This document shows, piece after piece, positions 1 through 13,423 of a DNA stretch of 64,000 bases (within the stretch, counting starts at the first letter, position 1; each line of letters begins with the position of its first letter). Where the stretch lies: NCBI GenBank assembly GCA_033439295.1, contig JAVTLE010000001.1, positions 1,798,001 to 1,862,000 on the forward strand, given 5' to 3'. The notes beneath the pieces were generated by a model that saw nothing but the letters and a program-made list of their open reading frames with translations, was not told the DNA's origin and made no database searches. Origin of the DNA: Deuterostichococcus epilithicus. Lineage: Eukaryota; Chlorophyta; Trebouxiophyceae; Prasiolales; Stichococcaceae. A program made the position numbers and the translations under genes.

Positions 1-1115
1 CTTCTGCCGGTTGCACATGTGCAGTCGGCAAAGTATCTTGCATAAGGCTTGCTCTTCTAATGAAGGACGCTGCTGTACAACCCTCTGACACTACTGCACT
101 ACTGGATGTGCGTTCCCCCACATCCACCACCTGGTGTTTTTGTAGCTGTCGGCGTTGCGATCCCACCAGGTGTAGTGGACAATGCCGGCCGCGATGTAGT
201 CTGCCAGCATCGCATTCAGGGGCGGATCTGCGCCAAGCGTCAAGTCAGCTCGTCACTGCACGTCACTGCAGTCAGAAACGTTCGCATCATGGTATGCAAG
301 TCATTGCAGCATGCACCACCATACGGCGTGAAGCTGTCCTGCCTGACATGTGGTCGTAGACATACACCACAGAAGCCCCAATCCCCTTCGTGTGGTGGCC
401 CACCCATTCTCGAATATCCTCATGCTGATCCTGCGGTACTTCTGGGACAGAACACGTCGTCCCGCTTCCTCCAGCACGGAAAGTCAAGCACGCATTCACA
501 CGGATTCACACGGATTCACACTCTTGCAAGGCTCTTCCTCGACTGCCTGTCAGTATCCTTTCACACAACGAGCAGCAGCACATATCGCAGGACCATGCTG
601 AGCTCGAACACCAACGCGCTGCAACCATCATGATGACATGACATACTTCTCTAATCTCGGCCTCACCTTGACCACCACGCACATGCCCAGATAGTGTTTG
701 CCAGTGCGGCCGGCCTCGAGCTCTGCTGCTCCGGCGAGGTGCATCGACTGCAGGGACATCTGGGCAGCGCAGAGCAACTCCTATCAAAATTTTAGGTTGA
801 CGTGCGCCATCCACCAGCCAGAGAATATGTGCAGTAGAGGCCACGTGGCTTGTCGACCGCGCACAGAGTTGTGCATATCTGATGAAATGCGAGTGATGAT
901 CAAAGTCGCAGGCCGGCCGGCGGCACAGCATCGATCAGCACCTGCCATGGCGCCGCCCCCCTGATGCTGACTCCACAATGCCGACCGGACAATTCCACTA
1001 GAGCTGCACCCAATAGCGCTGAGCACAATGCGAGTGCAACAGCTCCGACCGCTAGTCGATCCTTTCGCCGAAACTGCCCATAGTTCATATCATCAGCAGC
1101 AGCCTGAGCCTTCAT
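1..1115 (-). CDS. GT92-like glycosyltransferase, 3' part beyond the window edge
   Basis: The start is the ATG at 1115-1113. It opens a short cytosolic N-terminus followed by a hydrophobic segment (AVGAVALALCSALLGAAL), as in type II Golgi enzymes. Three further exons can be read on the minus strand. One near 735-670 ends in MCVVVK before a GTGAGG donor. One near 443-370 starts after GCAG and reads DQHEDIREWVGHHTKGIG, then ASVVYVYDH. One near 227-145 reads PLNAMLADYIAAGIVHYTWW. The order VVVK-[N/D]-E-x-x-x-I-R-E-W, then a Y-x-Y-D motif, then a segment ending in hydrophobic Tyr/Trp residues, is typical of GT92 (old DUF23) transferases that extend glycans in the Golgi. The carboxyl half lies left of position 1. 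Substrate is unknown. Exon limits are approximate. Confidence 0.65.
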
Positions 1116-1433
1116 CAGGCCGTGTTGAACAGTGCCCGCCACGGCTTCTCAGCCCGCAGATAGACCAAGGATCGAATTGAAAGCAACAATGCCTTCCAGG
1201 CTCACCAACTGTCTCGTCGGGCTTCTGGGAGGAGGTGTCGATTTGACCTGATAGACACGGGGGGTCCACGCTCCGCGCATTTTCCCGCCAGAAAATTTCC
1301 GCGTTACGGTGTTGAACTTGGTTTACAACTTCAACTCTCATGGAGCATCTTTGGCTACCTGAAAAGCCAAACTTTGCGCACTGCAGCGTAGCACGTTCAT
1401 AGCGGAAACAGCACGTTCCCAAGCTGCACGAGC
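1116..1433. other. Intergenic gap
   Basis: This stretch separates the 5' end of the GT92-like gene from the stop codon of the MutL gene. Both are on the minus strand, so it should hold the PMS1 3' UTR and the promoter of the glycosyltransferase. No conserved coding segment was seen. Confidence 0.5.
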
Positions 1434-4400
1434 TTATTGCCGCTCCAGGGTCGTCAGCAACTTCATGGTGGGCCGCCCATGTGGGCACTGCCACGGTGAC
1501 TGCAGGTCCGCCAGGTGATGCACCACCTTTTGCATGGCCGCCTGGTCTAGCGCCCGCCCGATCATGATGGACGAGCGGCAGGCGCGCATCGCCAGCATCG
1601 CCCGCACCCTGCGGGCACACGGTAGCAGCCGCCTCATTGTTGGCAGCAGTACGCAGACCGCCGCGTCACCGCCAGCAGCAACACGCAGGTCCGCCTGGCA
1701 TCGCGCAAGCGCAGGGCTGGACACAGCCTGCGTGGTGCGCGGTCCAGCTCCGTGGTGCTGCTGCTGCAGGCAGGCGCAGGTGCACTGCCAAAGCAGGGAA
1801 ACGCACCTCTCCCTCGCCCTTTCTGCACTGCAGGCACATTTCACAGAGCGGCAGCAGCGGCTCCAGGCAAGTCGCCGGCAATATCTGACGCTGCCCTCGG
1901 CCACTGTGGCAACAGCTTTCCATCAGGACCCTGGCGCAGAGCCATGCCCAAGCCTCATGCTGGTGGGGGCCGTGTGCACGCACGCACCGGGAGGGCCGCA
2001 TGACGGCGGAGGTGATGTCGGCGGCCGGCGCCGCCGCCGAGCCTACGGCCATCGCGGCGCCGCGCCCCTCCTCCAGCAGTGTCAGCAGCTCACGGGCGTC
2101 ATCCGCGCCAAAGGTGACCTGCGCAGCGCGAGTTGACAGTTGTCAGCCGGAAGGCTGCCCGGCGACTGCGCTCCAGGCCGCTGTCCAGTTTGCTCGAAGC
2201 ATCAGCAGCGTTTGATCGTGGCACTGGCTCCCCTGTTGGTGGCCTTCCAATCATCGCCTCAGCGTCACGAAGGCCTGCATGGTTTTTAGGCACAGCTCCA
2301 GGGCAACGGCACTCCACCACACAGAGCGCCGTCGTTGTGGGTTATGCTCAGAGGTGAGCGCATCCTGCGGCCGTGTTGCACCCCGAACAGCACACGGTGG
2401 GCTGTGGAGCAGCCAAGCATGCCACAGGTGCGCCCCCCACAAAACCTGCCCACGAAAGAAAGGGAACCATGCACGCGCCTTTTGGCTGAAGGGCACCGCA
2501 GACAGCAGCAGGCGGCCGTCGGCGCCCTCGCTGAAGCCAAAGCCGTTCTTGTGAAACACCTCCTGATGCTCCCTGCGAGTCAGGGGAGGGCTTGTTACTA
2601 TCTGCGAAGCTCTGTCATCGCCAAGGAGCTGGCCTGCACCAGAGCCGGCTGCTGCTGGCGTCTGCCACGAGGGCGCAGTTCCAGGGCGCAGTGGGACGAA
2701 GCGGTGCACTGCCTGCCCAACTTTCAGCTGCACACGGGCCGCATCCATTGGTTCTTGCTTTTCGTAACTAGCTCTGGACCCGCTTGGCTGGCGCTCGCAG
2801 CGCCTGCAGCAAGTTGCTGCTGCCAGGCAAGCAAGCGCGCTCCTGACTGTAGGCCCAGAGACGAAAAATTACAGGAGGGAGGATGCCAGCATGCCAGGGT
2901 GACCTGTCCGGCTCGCACGCACCGCAGGGCGAGGTCCTCCATGGGCGACAGGTGCAGCTGCTGCGGGCACACCAGCGGCTGCCGGTTCATCACCGTCGTC
3001 GCCTGCAGGCATACAGGTGCCGTCAGGGGCCGCACACACCAAGAGGCCTGTCGCCATTCACGTTCAAAGGCACAGGCTCAACTGCCACTGCATTTGCAGG
3101 CGCAGAAAGCGCAGCAGGGTGCCGGTCGTGCCCTCCAGCATCCTCTCTCCCTCTTTTGAAAGCAAATTGCGGCGCGTGGAGAAGACTGCCTTTTCAACCT
3201 GTAAGGGACTGCCTGCCATGGCAGTGGGTTGCGGGGCGCCGGCCGCCGCCCCGAGCAGCCTGAGGCGGCTTCGCAGGGGGCTCAGAGCACACCGTGAGGC
3301 GCTCGAAGTTGTACTTTTCGTCCGCGGCGTGCTGGTCGATGATGTACAGGTCGAGCCCCAGGCGCGCGATGATGAAGCCCAGATTGAACTGCCCCACGAT
3401 CTGCGGGAGGTGCGCATGCACGCATATGAGATCGGGTGTGGGTGGAGCTGCCACAAGCAGCGGCGCCGCGGTAAGCGTGCAGTCTTGAACGTTCTGCCCC
3501 GCAGGCTGCAGATGCAGTTGCCTATGCCACTGATCACACACGGGACTTGACACGCCGCAGCCAGGTGTCGGATCTAGCTCGCCGCATGCTCAGCACGAAG
3601 TGCAGAGTTGCTCTGGCACCGGCGATTATGAACTCGGTGATCTGTCGCAGTGTCCCCAGACATTGGGCTCCACACATGCAAGCAAGGGGGATATGCAGCT
3701 GTTCAAACAGGAAGTCTTTGCCTTGTTCAAGTGAATTCAGGCACTAGCTTCACCTCCATGCGCCTGAAGTCGGCCTTGTCAAAGACGCGCTCGAGGACCG
3801 CTGCTGCCTGTGCCTCGGCCTGCTCGCGTGACACACCGCTGCCCGCGGCCACCTGCTGCGCAGACAAGCAAACTCTAGACCTGTGTGTATGCGACCAGAT
3901 TCCTCTGCTGCCAGTCTGCGCGCCCGACACCACCTCCGACCCGAGCCACACCGTGTGCTGCTGTCGGTTGCCTTGCGCTTGCCGCCATGATATAGAGCAC
4001 AAGAAAGCCTGCAGGGCTGGCGAGACAATGTCAGAGGAGACTGTGGCAGAAGGGGTGCCCACCTCCAGAGAGACGGCCGCCAGCTGCGCCGCCGCAGACT
4101 CCGCTTCTGGATTCGCCGCGGCGTCGCTGGCTGCGGTGCCTGCCACCTTTGCAGCATCTGCAGCAGCCGCTGCTCTTAGCCTGTCCAAGAGCTTCGCTGT
4201 GTCAAAGCGCATGACGATGTTTCCCTTGCTGCCGCTGCTGCTGTCGCCGCCTCTGCCGATGCCGCCTTCGTCCCCTGCTGCACCTATGCCTCCAGGCTGC
4301 TCCGGCCCCAGCGGCCCGATGCCGTCACCGATGTCGTCCCATGGCATCGCTGCCTGTATGGGGGCGTCATCCCATTCGACAGCAGCGCCCGCGGCGCCTG

Positions 4401-7400
4401 ACGCTCTGCTGCGCTCTGAGACTCCCTCGCCGTCTGCTGCGCCGGCTGCTCGCAATCGGCTGCTCGATCTCGTCGCTGCTTCCAAGGCGCTGCCAACGGC
4501 CGTCTCTGCTGCCCTGCCGACCGTCGCACTGGGTGGCCGGTCCCCTGTGGCGGCCATGCCGCCTGCCATTGGGTCAGCACCTGGCGTTCGGCGTGCGATC
4601 TGTGCTGCCTGGTCTGCTGTTGCGGCCGCACGTGCCGCCATGTCTGCCACCAGACGCTCCGCCGCGGTGGCAGGTTTTGAGGGTTGTCGCCCTGGCTCGC
4701 GGGCGGATGCGTGCGGCGCTGCTGCGCCGCCGCCGCCATGCAGGGCTGCCCGGCTGGACTCGCGCTCAGCAGCTGCGGCCTCGTCCGCCACTGCGCCACG
4801 AGGCTCTGCCAAACCGCGTTCCCTCTCCTGTTGATCATGAGCAGATACAAGGTAAAGTCAGGCGGTGTATCAAAAGTACTGTGGCGTCACTGCTGGAACC
4901 TTTCGCATAATGGCTGTGGGGAAGAAGGCATAGAGGATCAAGATGAGGGTGCCAAATGAAGCTCGCGACAGCTGGTTGTGTCGGTTGTGTCGGTTCAGGG
5001 CACGACTGGCAATTTGAGCACCTTGTCGACATCGTACACCGCCAAGCGGGGGCTGCCGGCAACGGGCTCGGGGCGCCTGCCGCCTTCACGGCTGCTGCAC
5101 CTGCGCCGTTTGCACAGCCGCTGTCGGCACCAGGACATGCGCAGAGCAGATCGTGTCCGTCCATCGAGCAAATGCGACTCGAGGCTGCCATCCGGCTGCC
5201 TCGCAAAACAGCCCACATGTCGGGCAGTCTGACTTCAATCGTGTGCTCCGCTGTGACACAGAATGATCAGTGCCGTCATGCAGGAGTTGGGACTGCACCC
5301 GCGCCTGGGGCTCAAGTCCACGGCCGCCTGGTCCACGCCTCGGTCCGGCAGCGGGCGCTCCGCGCCGCCCTCGCTCTGCCGCAGCCGGGCCTCTAGCTCC
5401 GCGCCGGCCCGCCCGAATGAGTCATCTGCGGTGCAACGGCGCGCTGGCGCTGAGCGCACGGGATGTGAATCGGGGAAGAGGGGTCGTGGGCGGCGATGCC
5501 GCCCAGATGACGCAGCTGCAGCTTTAATCCTGACACCAGTTCAACGCTTCGTTTTGTGAGGTTAGTCCACAAGGCTCCACAAGGAAGCACAGGCAGCAAA
5601 TCAATCCTGGTGCCATAGAGGACAGCAAAGCTAGTCCGGCAAGTGCTCGACAGGGGGCTGTGAGAAGCTGACGACGTGGCATCTGCAGCAGCAATAAACC
5701 ACTGACGGATCACAAGCACTTCAGCTCGGCTAAACCGAGTGCACTTGTACAGGATTCGCCTCAAAAAAGGTCAAAATCAACACACCTTCCGGCTCCTGCT
5801 TGACCGCTGACAGGAAGGCGCTCATGGAGCGCTGCTTGCGCCGCGGTGGCGCTGCCGCTGCCGCCGTCGCAGCCGCCGCAGCCGCCGTCTCTGCCGCAGC
5901 GAGCTGCGCGCCCTTCGGCAGGAAGGAGGCGAGGGGACGCTGCGGCGCGGCGGCGGCGGGCACACTCGATGCAGCCACTGCCCACTGGCTGGCGCCCTGG
6001 GAATAACGAGCGAACGGAGGCGGTGGCGCCATGCCTTGCTGCCGACGAGGTGCCTCGCCGGGTGCAGCCTGCGTTGCCGGGCCGCCTGCCACTGCTGCCG
6101 GCACAGCAGGCTCGCTCGGCGGCGAACTGCTCCGCGATGCTGCCGAGCCTGCTGTATCGTCTGCCGAGCCGCTGCAGCCCGCCTCTGCGCCAGCGTCTGT
6201 GGTGTCAGCCGGCTGCGCCGCCGCGGCGCCGTCCGCTGCCCGCATCTCCTCGGGCTTGAGTTTCACCCCAGCCGCCCGCTGGCCGCCACGCCCCAGCGAG
6301 AACGCCGCCAGCGGTGTTGCGGCCGCACCAGAGTTCCCGAAGCTCCCGCTGCTGCGCTTCAGGTCGCGCCCCTGCACGCAGCGGGAAGCTGCTCTTGTCT
6401 CAATGGGGCCATCAGCGAGTGCCGCAAGACCAGCCGATACCTTCGCCTGAGTGGACAGCCTCAACAGTGCCCGAAGGGACTTGTCACGCTGGACGTGTCA
6501 CGCGATACACACAGCAGCGCTGAACATGTGCCTGATGTAAACAGCAGCTTTGGTCATGTGCCAGACATCATGCCACCGGACAGAGCTTTGCGAACCACTC
6601 AGCGTCTTGAGCTTCATACAGAACACAGAGCAACTACCTGCGGCTCATCCAGTGAGGCGGACAGCCGGCTGCGCTTGGGCGCCTGGGTCGCAGCAACCTG
6701 GCTGCCGGCCTGCGACTTTATGATCGCCATCGCCGGCGCCCACAGCTGCTGCAGCGCCTGCGCGGCCCCAGTGTTGGGTCGCATGGCGGACCAGGGTGTT
6801 TCGATGGCGGTGACATGCAGCACAGCGTGGAGGTATGGAAAACAGAAGGCTTGGACACACGCCAAGCCTGTCTGCTGCAGCATCTATAGGAGTCAGCAGG
6901 ATACAAGCTCACATGGTCACACTTGTGCAATGGAGAATAGCTGCGGCAGGCGCATGGCTGCAGGTCACAGGTTAAAGTTGTGGGCCAACCTCCTGCAGCG
7001 CTGCCAGCATCGCCTTCTCCGCGTGCAACATGACCTTGCGCTTGTCCGGCGTCACGTTCACATCATACCTGCAAACCCAGACAGATCAGAGCAAGGTCGC
7101 ATCGTACCGCCAGTGCATTGCATCATGCAGGTAGCTTCGATGGTCATCCGAAAGGCTGTTTCGGCCGCAGACAGCCGACTTTGGGCTGCACCCCGAAGGG
7201 CACATGCTCTCTGCACAGGCGATGTTGTCACAGCGCGCAGGTCCTGTGGACAGCGGCAGCTGACAGCAACTTGCCACATCAGAGCCAGCATGTACGCGCA
7301 GCGCGCGCACGTGTCTGGGGGCATGACGAAGTTGACGATGGCCAGCGGGCGCGAGCTGTTGGCCGCGGGACTGGACAGCGACTTGTAGCACTCGTTCAGG

Positions 7401-9985
7401 ATGCGGACTGCCTTGGGCAGGTCCACCGGGCGGCCATTGAGGTAGAAGTACTGGCGGTCGCCGCTGGCGCGGCCGCCACCAGCCTTGGACACCATCCTGT
7501 TAAAAGGGATAGGACCTTTTTGATAACTTAACTCAAAGCCGCAGCCGGTGCCCGCCTTGAACACTGTTCCGGAAAATCCCCCCTGCGAACCCTTACTGGG
7601 AATGAGCAAGCCTCGTAAGCCTTGCTCGTAGGCCTCCCCAGCCTCGTGGACTGGCTATACTGTATTTGTGGGAGTAGTTCAGCGGGAGTCCTTGTGAGCC
7701 TTGCCGGCATGTCTCTCCTGTGAGCTGATCGACAGACACTAGGGCTTGCACAGTGCCCAGTGCACAGTGCACAGCGTGCGTCAGCTGCCAGGTGCATGCG
7801 ACCCAGGAGCCGGCTCAGGGGTGTGTCGCAGCCGCCAAACCCACAGCATGAGCAGCAGGGAGGGACGGCTGGACATGAACCGCCAGGCGCCCCAAGAGCG
7901 CTGACGCGGGAGTCAGCTCCGGCCCTCGGTTGGCAGGGCCTGCGCATTCAGGTGCCATCCTGGCACCCTGTCCACATCCTTTCTATGCTGTGCCTTCATG
8001 CATTGCTCCTGCGCGGTCGCCCACTAGTTCGTACTCCGCCAGCCGCACACGCCCGCAGCGGCTGCATCGTCTCACCGGTGGATCGGCCGGAACAACCCGC
8101 CCCCCTGCCCCCCCGGGAGCTCGACCACAATCTGGAACAGCCGCTGGATGCAGCGCTCCGACAAGCTCACCCGGTGATCTGCAGGCCGCCCGGCGCGGAC
8201 GCCTGCAGCGGCTGCATCGCCTCCGCGGTGCGGCTGCCGAAGACCGCCACCACATGGTCCCGCAGCGCCGCCGAGCCCGGCGTGGCGACCACCACGCTGC
8301 GTGCGCCTGTGCCCGACTGCGCGGTGAAGAGTTTCCTGGGTTTGGGGGTTTGGGGGCATGTCGCACAGCGGCTCGCCGGCAGTGAGTGGGACCGGGCCCG
8401 ACGGGGTTTTGCCTTGCAGGTTTCGGCGCACCTGGTTGGAGCAGGTGATGCGCACGCCGGTGGAGATGAGGGCGTACGCCTGCAGCAGCCCCACCAGCTT
8501 GCCGAACTCGCGGCGCAGGTGCCGCTGCAACTCCTGCAGGTCGCGGCCGCGCAATAAGGGTTTTCACCTGATCTGAGTGGGGCAAGAACCGATGATCGGA
8601 GCGCTCGTCTCGTCAGTGGAGCCCTGGCAGCAGCTGGGCTGTCTGGCTGTGCAACTCAACAGACGCTGCTGGCCCGTCGGACGCTGACGGCGTGCCTGAC
8701 GTCGGCACGGCGAGGGGCACGAGGCGGCAGCTAACCGCATCAGTGGGGGCCAACGCAGCGCCGGGAGCGGCCATGCAGGTGAAGCAGTGCACGGCAGGAC
8801 TGCAGCCTCGCCTGTGCGAACGTGTTCGAAGGGACGCCGTGCTCTCGCAACCCCACCAGGGGACAGAACTCGATGGCCCCCACGATCAGCAGCGCGGCTC
8901 GCAGTCCCGCGGCCGCGCTGCGCGTTCTGCTGCGCCCGCATACTTCATGTGTTGCAGAAGGTCCCCGGCGCTGCGGCTTTAGGGTTTCCTCACCTTGTGG
9001 CGCACGGGCAGTGCTTTGAACAAGTCGCGTACGGCGACTGTGGTGCCAGGAGCCCGCGCCGCCGCCGCCTGGCCAGTCAGCGCTCCGTCGCGGTCGTAGG
9101 CCAGCCGCGCCGCCGCCGCCTGCCCCTTGCACCGCGTCACGATGCTCACCTCTGCCATCGCGCACAGCGAGGACAGCGCCTCGCCACGGAAGCCAAAGGT
9201 GCTGACGGCCTGCAGGGGGGCGGCGCATTTCAACATTGCATGCCCCAGGCCGGCCGCCCTTGTTGTTGAGGGTCCTGCTGTTGGTGTCTGAGTGCGGTAT
9301 AGTAAAGGGCCTGAAGGGCTGGTGGTGTTTGGGTGCGGTGTCTGAAGGGCCGCGCCCGTGGCGCAGCCCCTTGCAGGCACCCTCCAGTAGACTGCTGCCA
9401 TTCGCTGCAACTGATGCAATGCCAGAAAAGCAGACACACTGCGTCTGTGCCGGCGGGCTCACCTCCAGGTCGGTGAAGCGTGCAAGCTTGGAGGTGTGGT
9501 GCTTCAGCGTTACGCTCTGGTAGTCGCTCGGCTGGATGCCGGGACCGTTGTCGGCGACCTCGATCAGCTCGCTGCCGCACTCCTTGAGCCGCACCTGCGG
9601 CCACAGGATGTACTCGCGTAAAGTAGAAGGCAGATGATACGGCGCGATACGATGGGCTCCTAGGTCAACGTCCTGTGCAGTTTGCACTGCGCACATGCGA
9701 ATGCGGCCAGGAATGACATGACTGCCCACTGGTTCCGCACCTCAATGGACGTTGAGCCCGCGTCCAGGCTGTTCTCCACCAGCTCCTACGTGAAACTCGA
9801 ATGTTTGCAGTCGGCTCATCGCTACGTTCAAGGTAGACTGGGACAGGATGGGTGACAGACATGCTTGCTTGCCCGCGCACCTTGGCGCACGCAGCCAGAT
9901 CCAGGATGACCTGTCCCGAACATATCCGGTGCAGGGAGCTTCTCTCTATGGCCTGGATGCGATGTGGCGGCCGAGGCGCTGCCAT
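1434..9985 (-). CDS. PMS1: MutL homologue of the plant PMS1 / human PMS2 type
   Basis: This is a mismatch-repair MutL-alpha endonuclease subunit, a nuclear partner of MLH1. The ATG at 9985 begins [20 protein letters not shown]. The GHKL ATPase motifs follow in order: [10 protein letters not shown] (about 9786-9742), ADNGPGI (about 9560), [14 protein letters not shown] (about 9200), [18 protein letters not shown] (about 7460) and [20 protein letters not shown] (about 7068). A long Ala/Ser-rich linker covers about 6800-3850. The C-terminal endonuclease domain has [20 protein letters not shown] followed by [11 protein letters not shown] (about 3400-3290), which gives the DQHA(X)2E(X)4E metal-binding signature. 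Later come FHKNGFGF (about 2560), ACRSSIMIG (about 1570) and CPHGRPTMK (about 1475), then a TAA stop at 1436-1434. All the expected PMS2 catalytic motifs are visible, so the gene looks functional. Linker exon borders are the least certain part. Confidence 0.93.
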
Positions 9986-11128
9986 GCTGCTCTAAGAAGA
10001 CGGCGCTAGAATTCGAGTGATGGCCTGACCTCAGATTCGAGTCTTGACCAGCCGGAGCACCACGGTCAATGTAACTTGCGCATGATATTGAACGTCACCG
10101 TCGTGTTGAATCATCTGTCGTTCTGCCACCAGAACGCAGGAGACCTTGCAATCTCGTGCGACGTGAACGGCACCAACCCAAGCCCTTTCTTCCCCCTTTC
10201 AAATTCAAACAACCGGCGTTCGCCAGGGGCGAGACGCGAGTTTAATCAGAAGTGCTCGAAAGGGGCCAGCCGAAAGGGGAGTAGCCAGATCGCTAATAAG
10301 GCCGGCCTGCCGAGGAATGACAGCACCGGGCAGCACCCTGTAGCGTAAATTGCCACAGCAAAATGACGCATCGCAACATGCAGCAGCTGGCATGGCATGC
10401 TCATCCTGATATGATCGCAGGACTCATACAGATAGCAAATCAGCACGCTCCAGGACACTCACGGCTCGGGGTGTGGGAAAATCATAAAATGGTCATGAGA
10501 GTCGGCGCGACGTGAAGTTTCCACGCCGAAAGCGCTCGCACATCACTGCAGAAGCATTTGTGACATGTGCTGAAACAAGCAGGCGCGATTTCCAGCTCGG
10601 CTGCCAAGCATCCCTGGCCAGGCACAGCCGGGAGGATGGCTGGGGATTGAAAAGTCCTTAATTTTCCCCCGTCGTTGTTTTCTCCGAAACGCCCCTTCTG
10701 CAACCTGCTGCAGCGCGCAGCGGCTGCCAGCTGCAGCAGCCGTGCAACCTGCCAGCGGACTGCTCTGCAGCGTGGAGGCTTCCAGATCACAGTCTGCGTC
10801 TGGCAATCGTGAATACCACCCTCGTTAAAGGACCAGAGGGGTTAGTCCCAGAATCATCCCCGTTCTATGGAAAATCGTACTAAGGGCGCGGAAACGATTC
10901 TTACATCAACTCGCCAAATGTTACAACGCTGGCTGCCGGGGCGCCGTTCGCACGGCCAGCCGCAGCGCGAGGCGCCTGCCTCACGCAAGGTCTGCAGAAT
11001 GGCCCAAGGAACAGCTGACTGACCAGGGAAGACCTGAAGACGCAGACTGACACCGGCAGAAGGCGGAGGAGGTTTCCCGTCGACGACTCTTAGGGTTACT
11101 ACGGCCAGGCGGAAAACTTGAGTGCATA

Positions 11129-11153
11129 AGTTTGAATCACCGGTGATCAAACT
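11129..11153. repeat. Near-perfect 25-nt palindrome
   Basis: The sequence reads AGTTTGA-ATCACCGGTGA-TCAAACT, self-complementary apart from one extra A. It lies inside the open minus frame 11192-10854. It could be a dimer-binding site or a chance palindrome. Confidence 0.4.
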
Positions 11154-11373
11154 AACAACATAATCTGCTGGCAAGAGCATTTCTGCTGCCATAAGTTCTC
11201 CTCGTCACCAAGCATTCCTGATTGGATACCTGTGCGTATGGGATGCATCACATTGTGATGTCAACGTCATGCCGCCTCTGCCGCAGAGCACCGTTAGCAC
11301 ACTAGTTGTCTCGACTTCCTAACCATCACAAATTGGCACGAGATGACCAGTAGGACATACAAACAGACTTTTA

Positions 11374-11394
11374 AACCGTTGGTCGCCAACGGTT
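11374..11394. repeat. Short hairpin, 9-bp perfect stem with 3-nt loop
   Basis: AACCGTTGG and CCAACGGTT flank a TCG loop. It sits in the gene-poor region upstream of PMS1. Its function is unknown and there is no T-tract suggesting a terminator. Confidence 0.5.
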
Positions 11395-13423
11395 GATGTT
11401 ACCTACCCATCACGATGTGCGCAAGGCTGCGCTACCATTACGAGATCTGACACATCATGGCAAATAAATGCGGGGATCAACATGCTCAGCAAAGCCTTTG
11501 TGAAACAATTTCAGCTTCATACCAAAGCGCTGCATACCAAAGCGCTTGTTCTCTCTGCTCAAACTCGACGCTTCACTTGGCAAGTCCCGGCAGCGCGATG
11601 CTGAACATCGGCGCTTTCCGAGGAAAGGGCAGCGCGCGCTCCCCCGGCATGGGGCAATAACAATGGCTGACATGGTCGCTGCCGCCGGAGCTGACTCGCA
11701 TGCCGCATCAATATAAACATACGAAAGGGTGGCACAGTCTGCTACCTATGAAACCAGAGCGGGTGGTATCCCATGGACCAACTGCAGCGGCCTCGCGACA
11801 GCATGCGCCGATGCTGTCACCCCGCAGCAGCGGTGTTAGTAGCCGACGATCAGCGCTGCCTGGCCACGGTTGCAATTATAGGGGTCGCCCCACCACAGAG
11901 AGCCCCTGCAGGCAAGCACAGGGGCCATCAATGCGGCATGGCATCGGCTCAGTGGCAGCCTCTGCTGCGTGCTCAGCGCTCAGCCTGTGGCTTGTCCTGG
12001 TGTGCAGGGCCCCACGGCGCACCTGGGAATTTTGACCAAGATGGAGCCGGCGCGAGTTGACTTTACCAAAATTTTCTGCATCACAGGACAAACTTGCACT
12101 CATCGGTGTGAGTTTCGAGTGCCGCCATGCAGCAGATGCAGCAGGCTTTGACCGGCTTTCGCAAGATAGCAGATAACCCGTCTTCCGCGCGAGCGTGCAT
12201 ACCTTGAACCTGCAGCGAGAGGGGCCATAACCCACTCCTGCATCGCATGAAAACGACGGAGCCGTGAGGTCAGCACTAGGTCAAAACCTACAGCACGCGT
12301 AAATCTTGGGACGGGCTTCATACAACCGCCCAGACAGGCGCCGGGCTCACCGCCTGCTCGACTCCAGCTGAAGCGAACCACGGTGCCGGCCCGGACCCTC
12401 CGCGACACCGGTGCCCTCAGCACCCAAGCCATTAGCGTTGGGGCCACCGCCCTGAGTTGTCGAGCATCTGCGCAACGGAGCGGAGCTCTGAGTGCGCCGT
12501 GACCGCGCGTCAGCAGGTACTGTAGGCAAGCAAGCTCACAGCCGGCCGCGTGCCGCGTCACGCAAGGCCTGCAGGTTTCGTATCGCAGGTTGGCCCTTGA
12601 TCGAGCCACTGTGGGTCAGCGGCAGGAACGAGCTAGCCCCCCTGGGACCCTGGCGCCGTTAGCCCATCGGCTGTAAGAGATAGGACGCATCGCAGGGCAG
12701 GTGCAGATGTGGCCTAGCTGCGGAGGGCTGCAGGCGCGGGCGTTGGGCACTCTGAGGCACTTCACTGCCAAGATCGTGCGCGGGGTGCATGTTGCACTGC
12801 GCAAACCAAGCAAACGCAGATAGAGTGGCCAAAACTCACGGAGAAGTTTGCGGTTGCTGGTTGCATCCCGGTGCACCTCTGGCACGGACTCCGAAGCCGC
12901 CAAGGTGACGCAGCCTGCACCACAAAACCATCTAGAATCAGAAGCCGCCGCATGGGGCGCCACCATGACGCTGAACGCGCGCACAATCTGGGCGACGGTG
13001 CGGCGCCTCTCGCAGATAACGCGGGCGGAGGGAGTAATCCACGCCGAGGCGAGTCAGTGCACCTGCCGCAAGCGTCAGGCAGACCAGAACCACCGACGCC
13101 CGCATATCGCGTCGGCTGCCCAGCCCGCCAGAAAGACTGCAAAGCGCTGCTTAGCCCACAGTCTGTTAGCCACCCGTAATACTGAAGGGGAACTCCACCC
13201 TGGCAGCGCCGCCCAACATCACAGCTGTGCAGTGATGCGGGGCAACTGCCGGACAGCTGTTCAATTCACGTGGTTTCGTCAGCTGGTTGTGCTAGCTGCT
13301 AGGGTTTGCAGACTGAGCTGCTTGTGCTAGGGTTCGCAAGCTCACTGACACTGAATACCCCTACAGGTCATGCCTGTCTGATGCACGCAGGCCAGTCCTT
13401 TGCGAAGCGGCACAAAGCTGAAT

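Larger units (their letters stand above)
9986..13423. other. 3.4-kb stretch without a recognisable gene
   Basis: This lies between the PMS1 start and the LIG4 stop, both on the minus strand. Open frames exist, notably 11192-10854 on the minus strand (112 codons, starting MAAEMLLPADYVVSLITGD) and several overlapping minus frames between 13142 and 11876. None matches a family I recognise and no chain of exons with conserved motifs is evident. The PMS1 promoter and LIG4 3' UTR must lie at the two ends. A lineage-specific or non-coding transcript remains possible. Confidence 0.45.

Noticed and set aside
3650-4834. 394-codon plus-strand open frame
   Set aside because: It is antisense to the Ala-rich linker of PMS1. 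GC-rich coding sequence commonly leaves the opposite strand open, and no conserved motif is seen.
6036-7388. 450-codon plus-strand open frame
   Set aside because: It is antisense to PMS1 exons carrying conserved MutL motifs, with Cys/Arg-rich meaningless composition.
7660-7735. tRNA-like D-arm (TAGTTCAGCGG)
   Set aside because: No matching T-arm, anticodon stem or acceptor stem could be formed, and it lies within a PMS1 intron.
12100-13142. Minus-strand Arg/Cys-rich open frames downstream of LIG4
   Set aside because: They overlap each other in different frames, show no motif and look like chance frames in GC-rich DNA.
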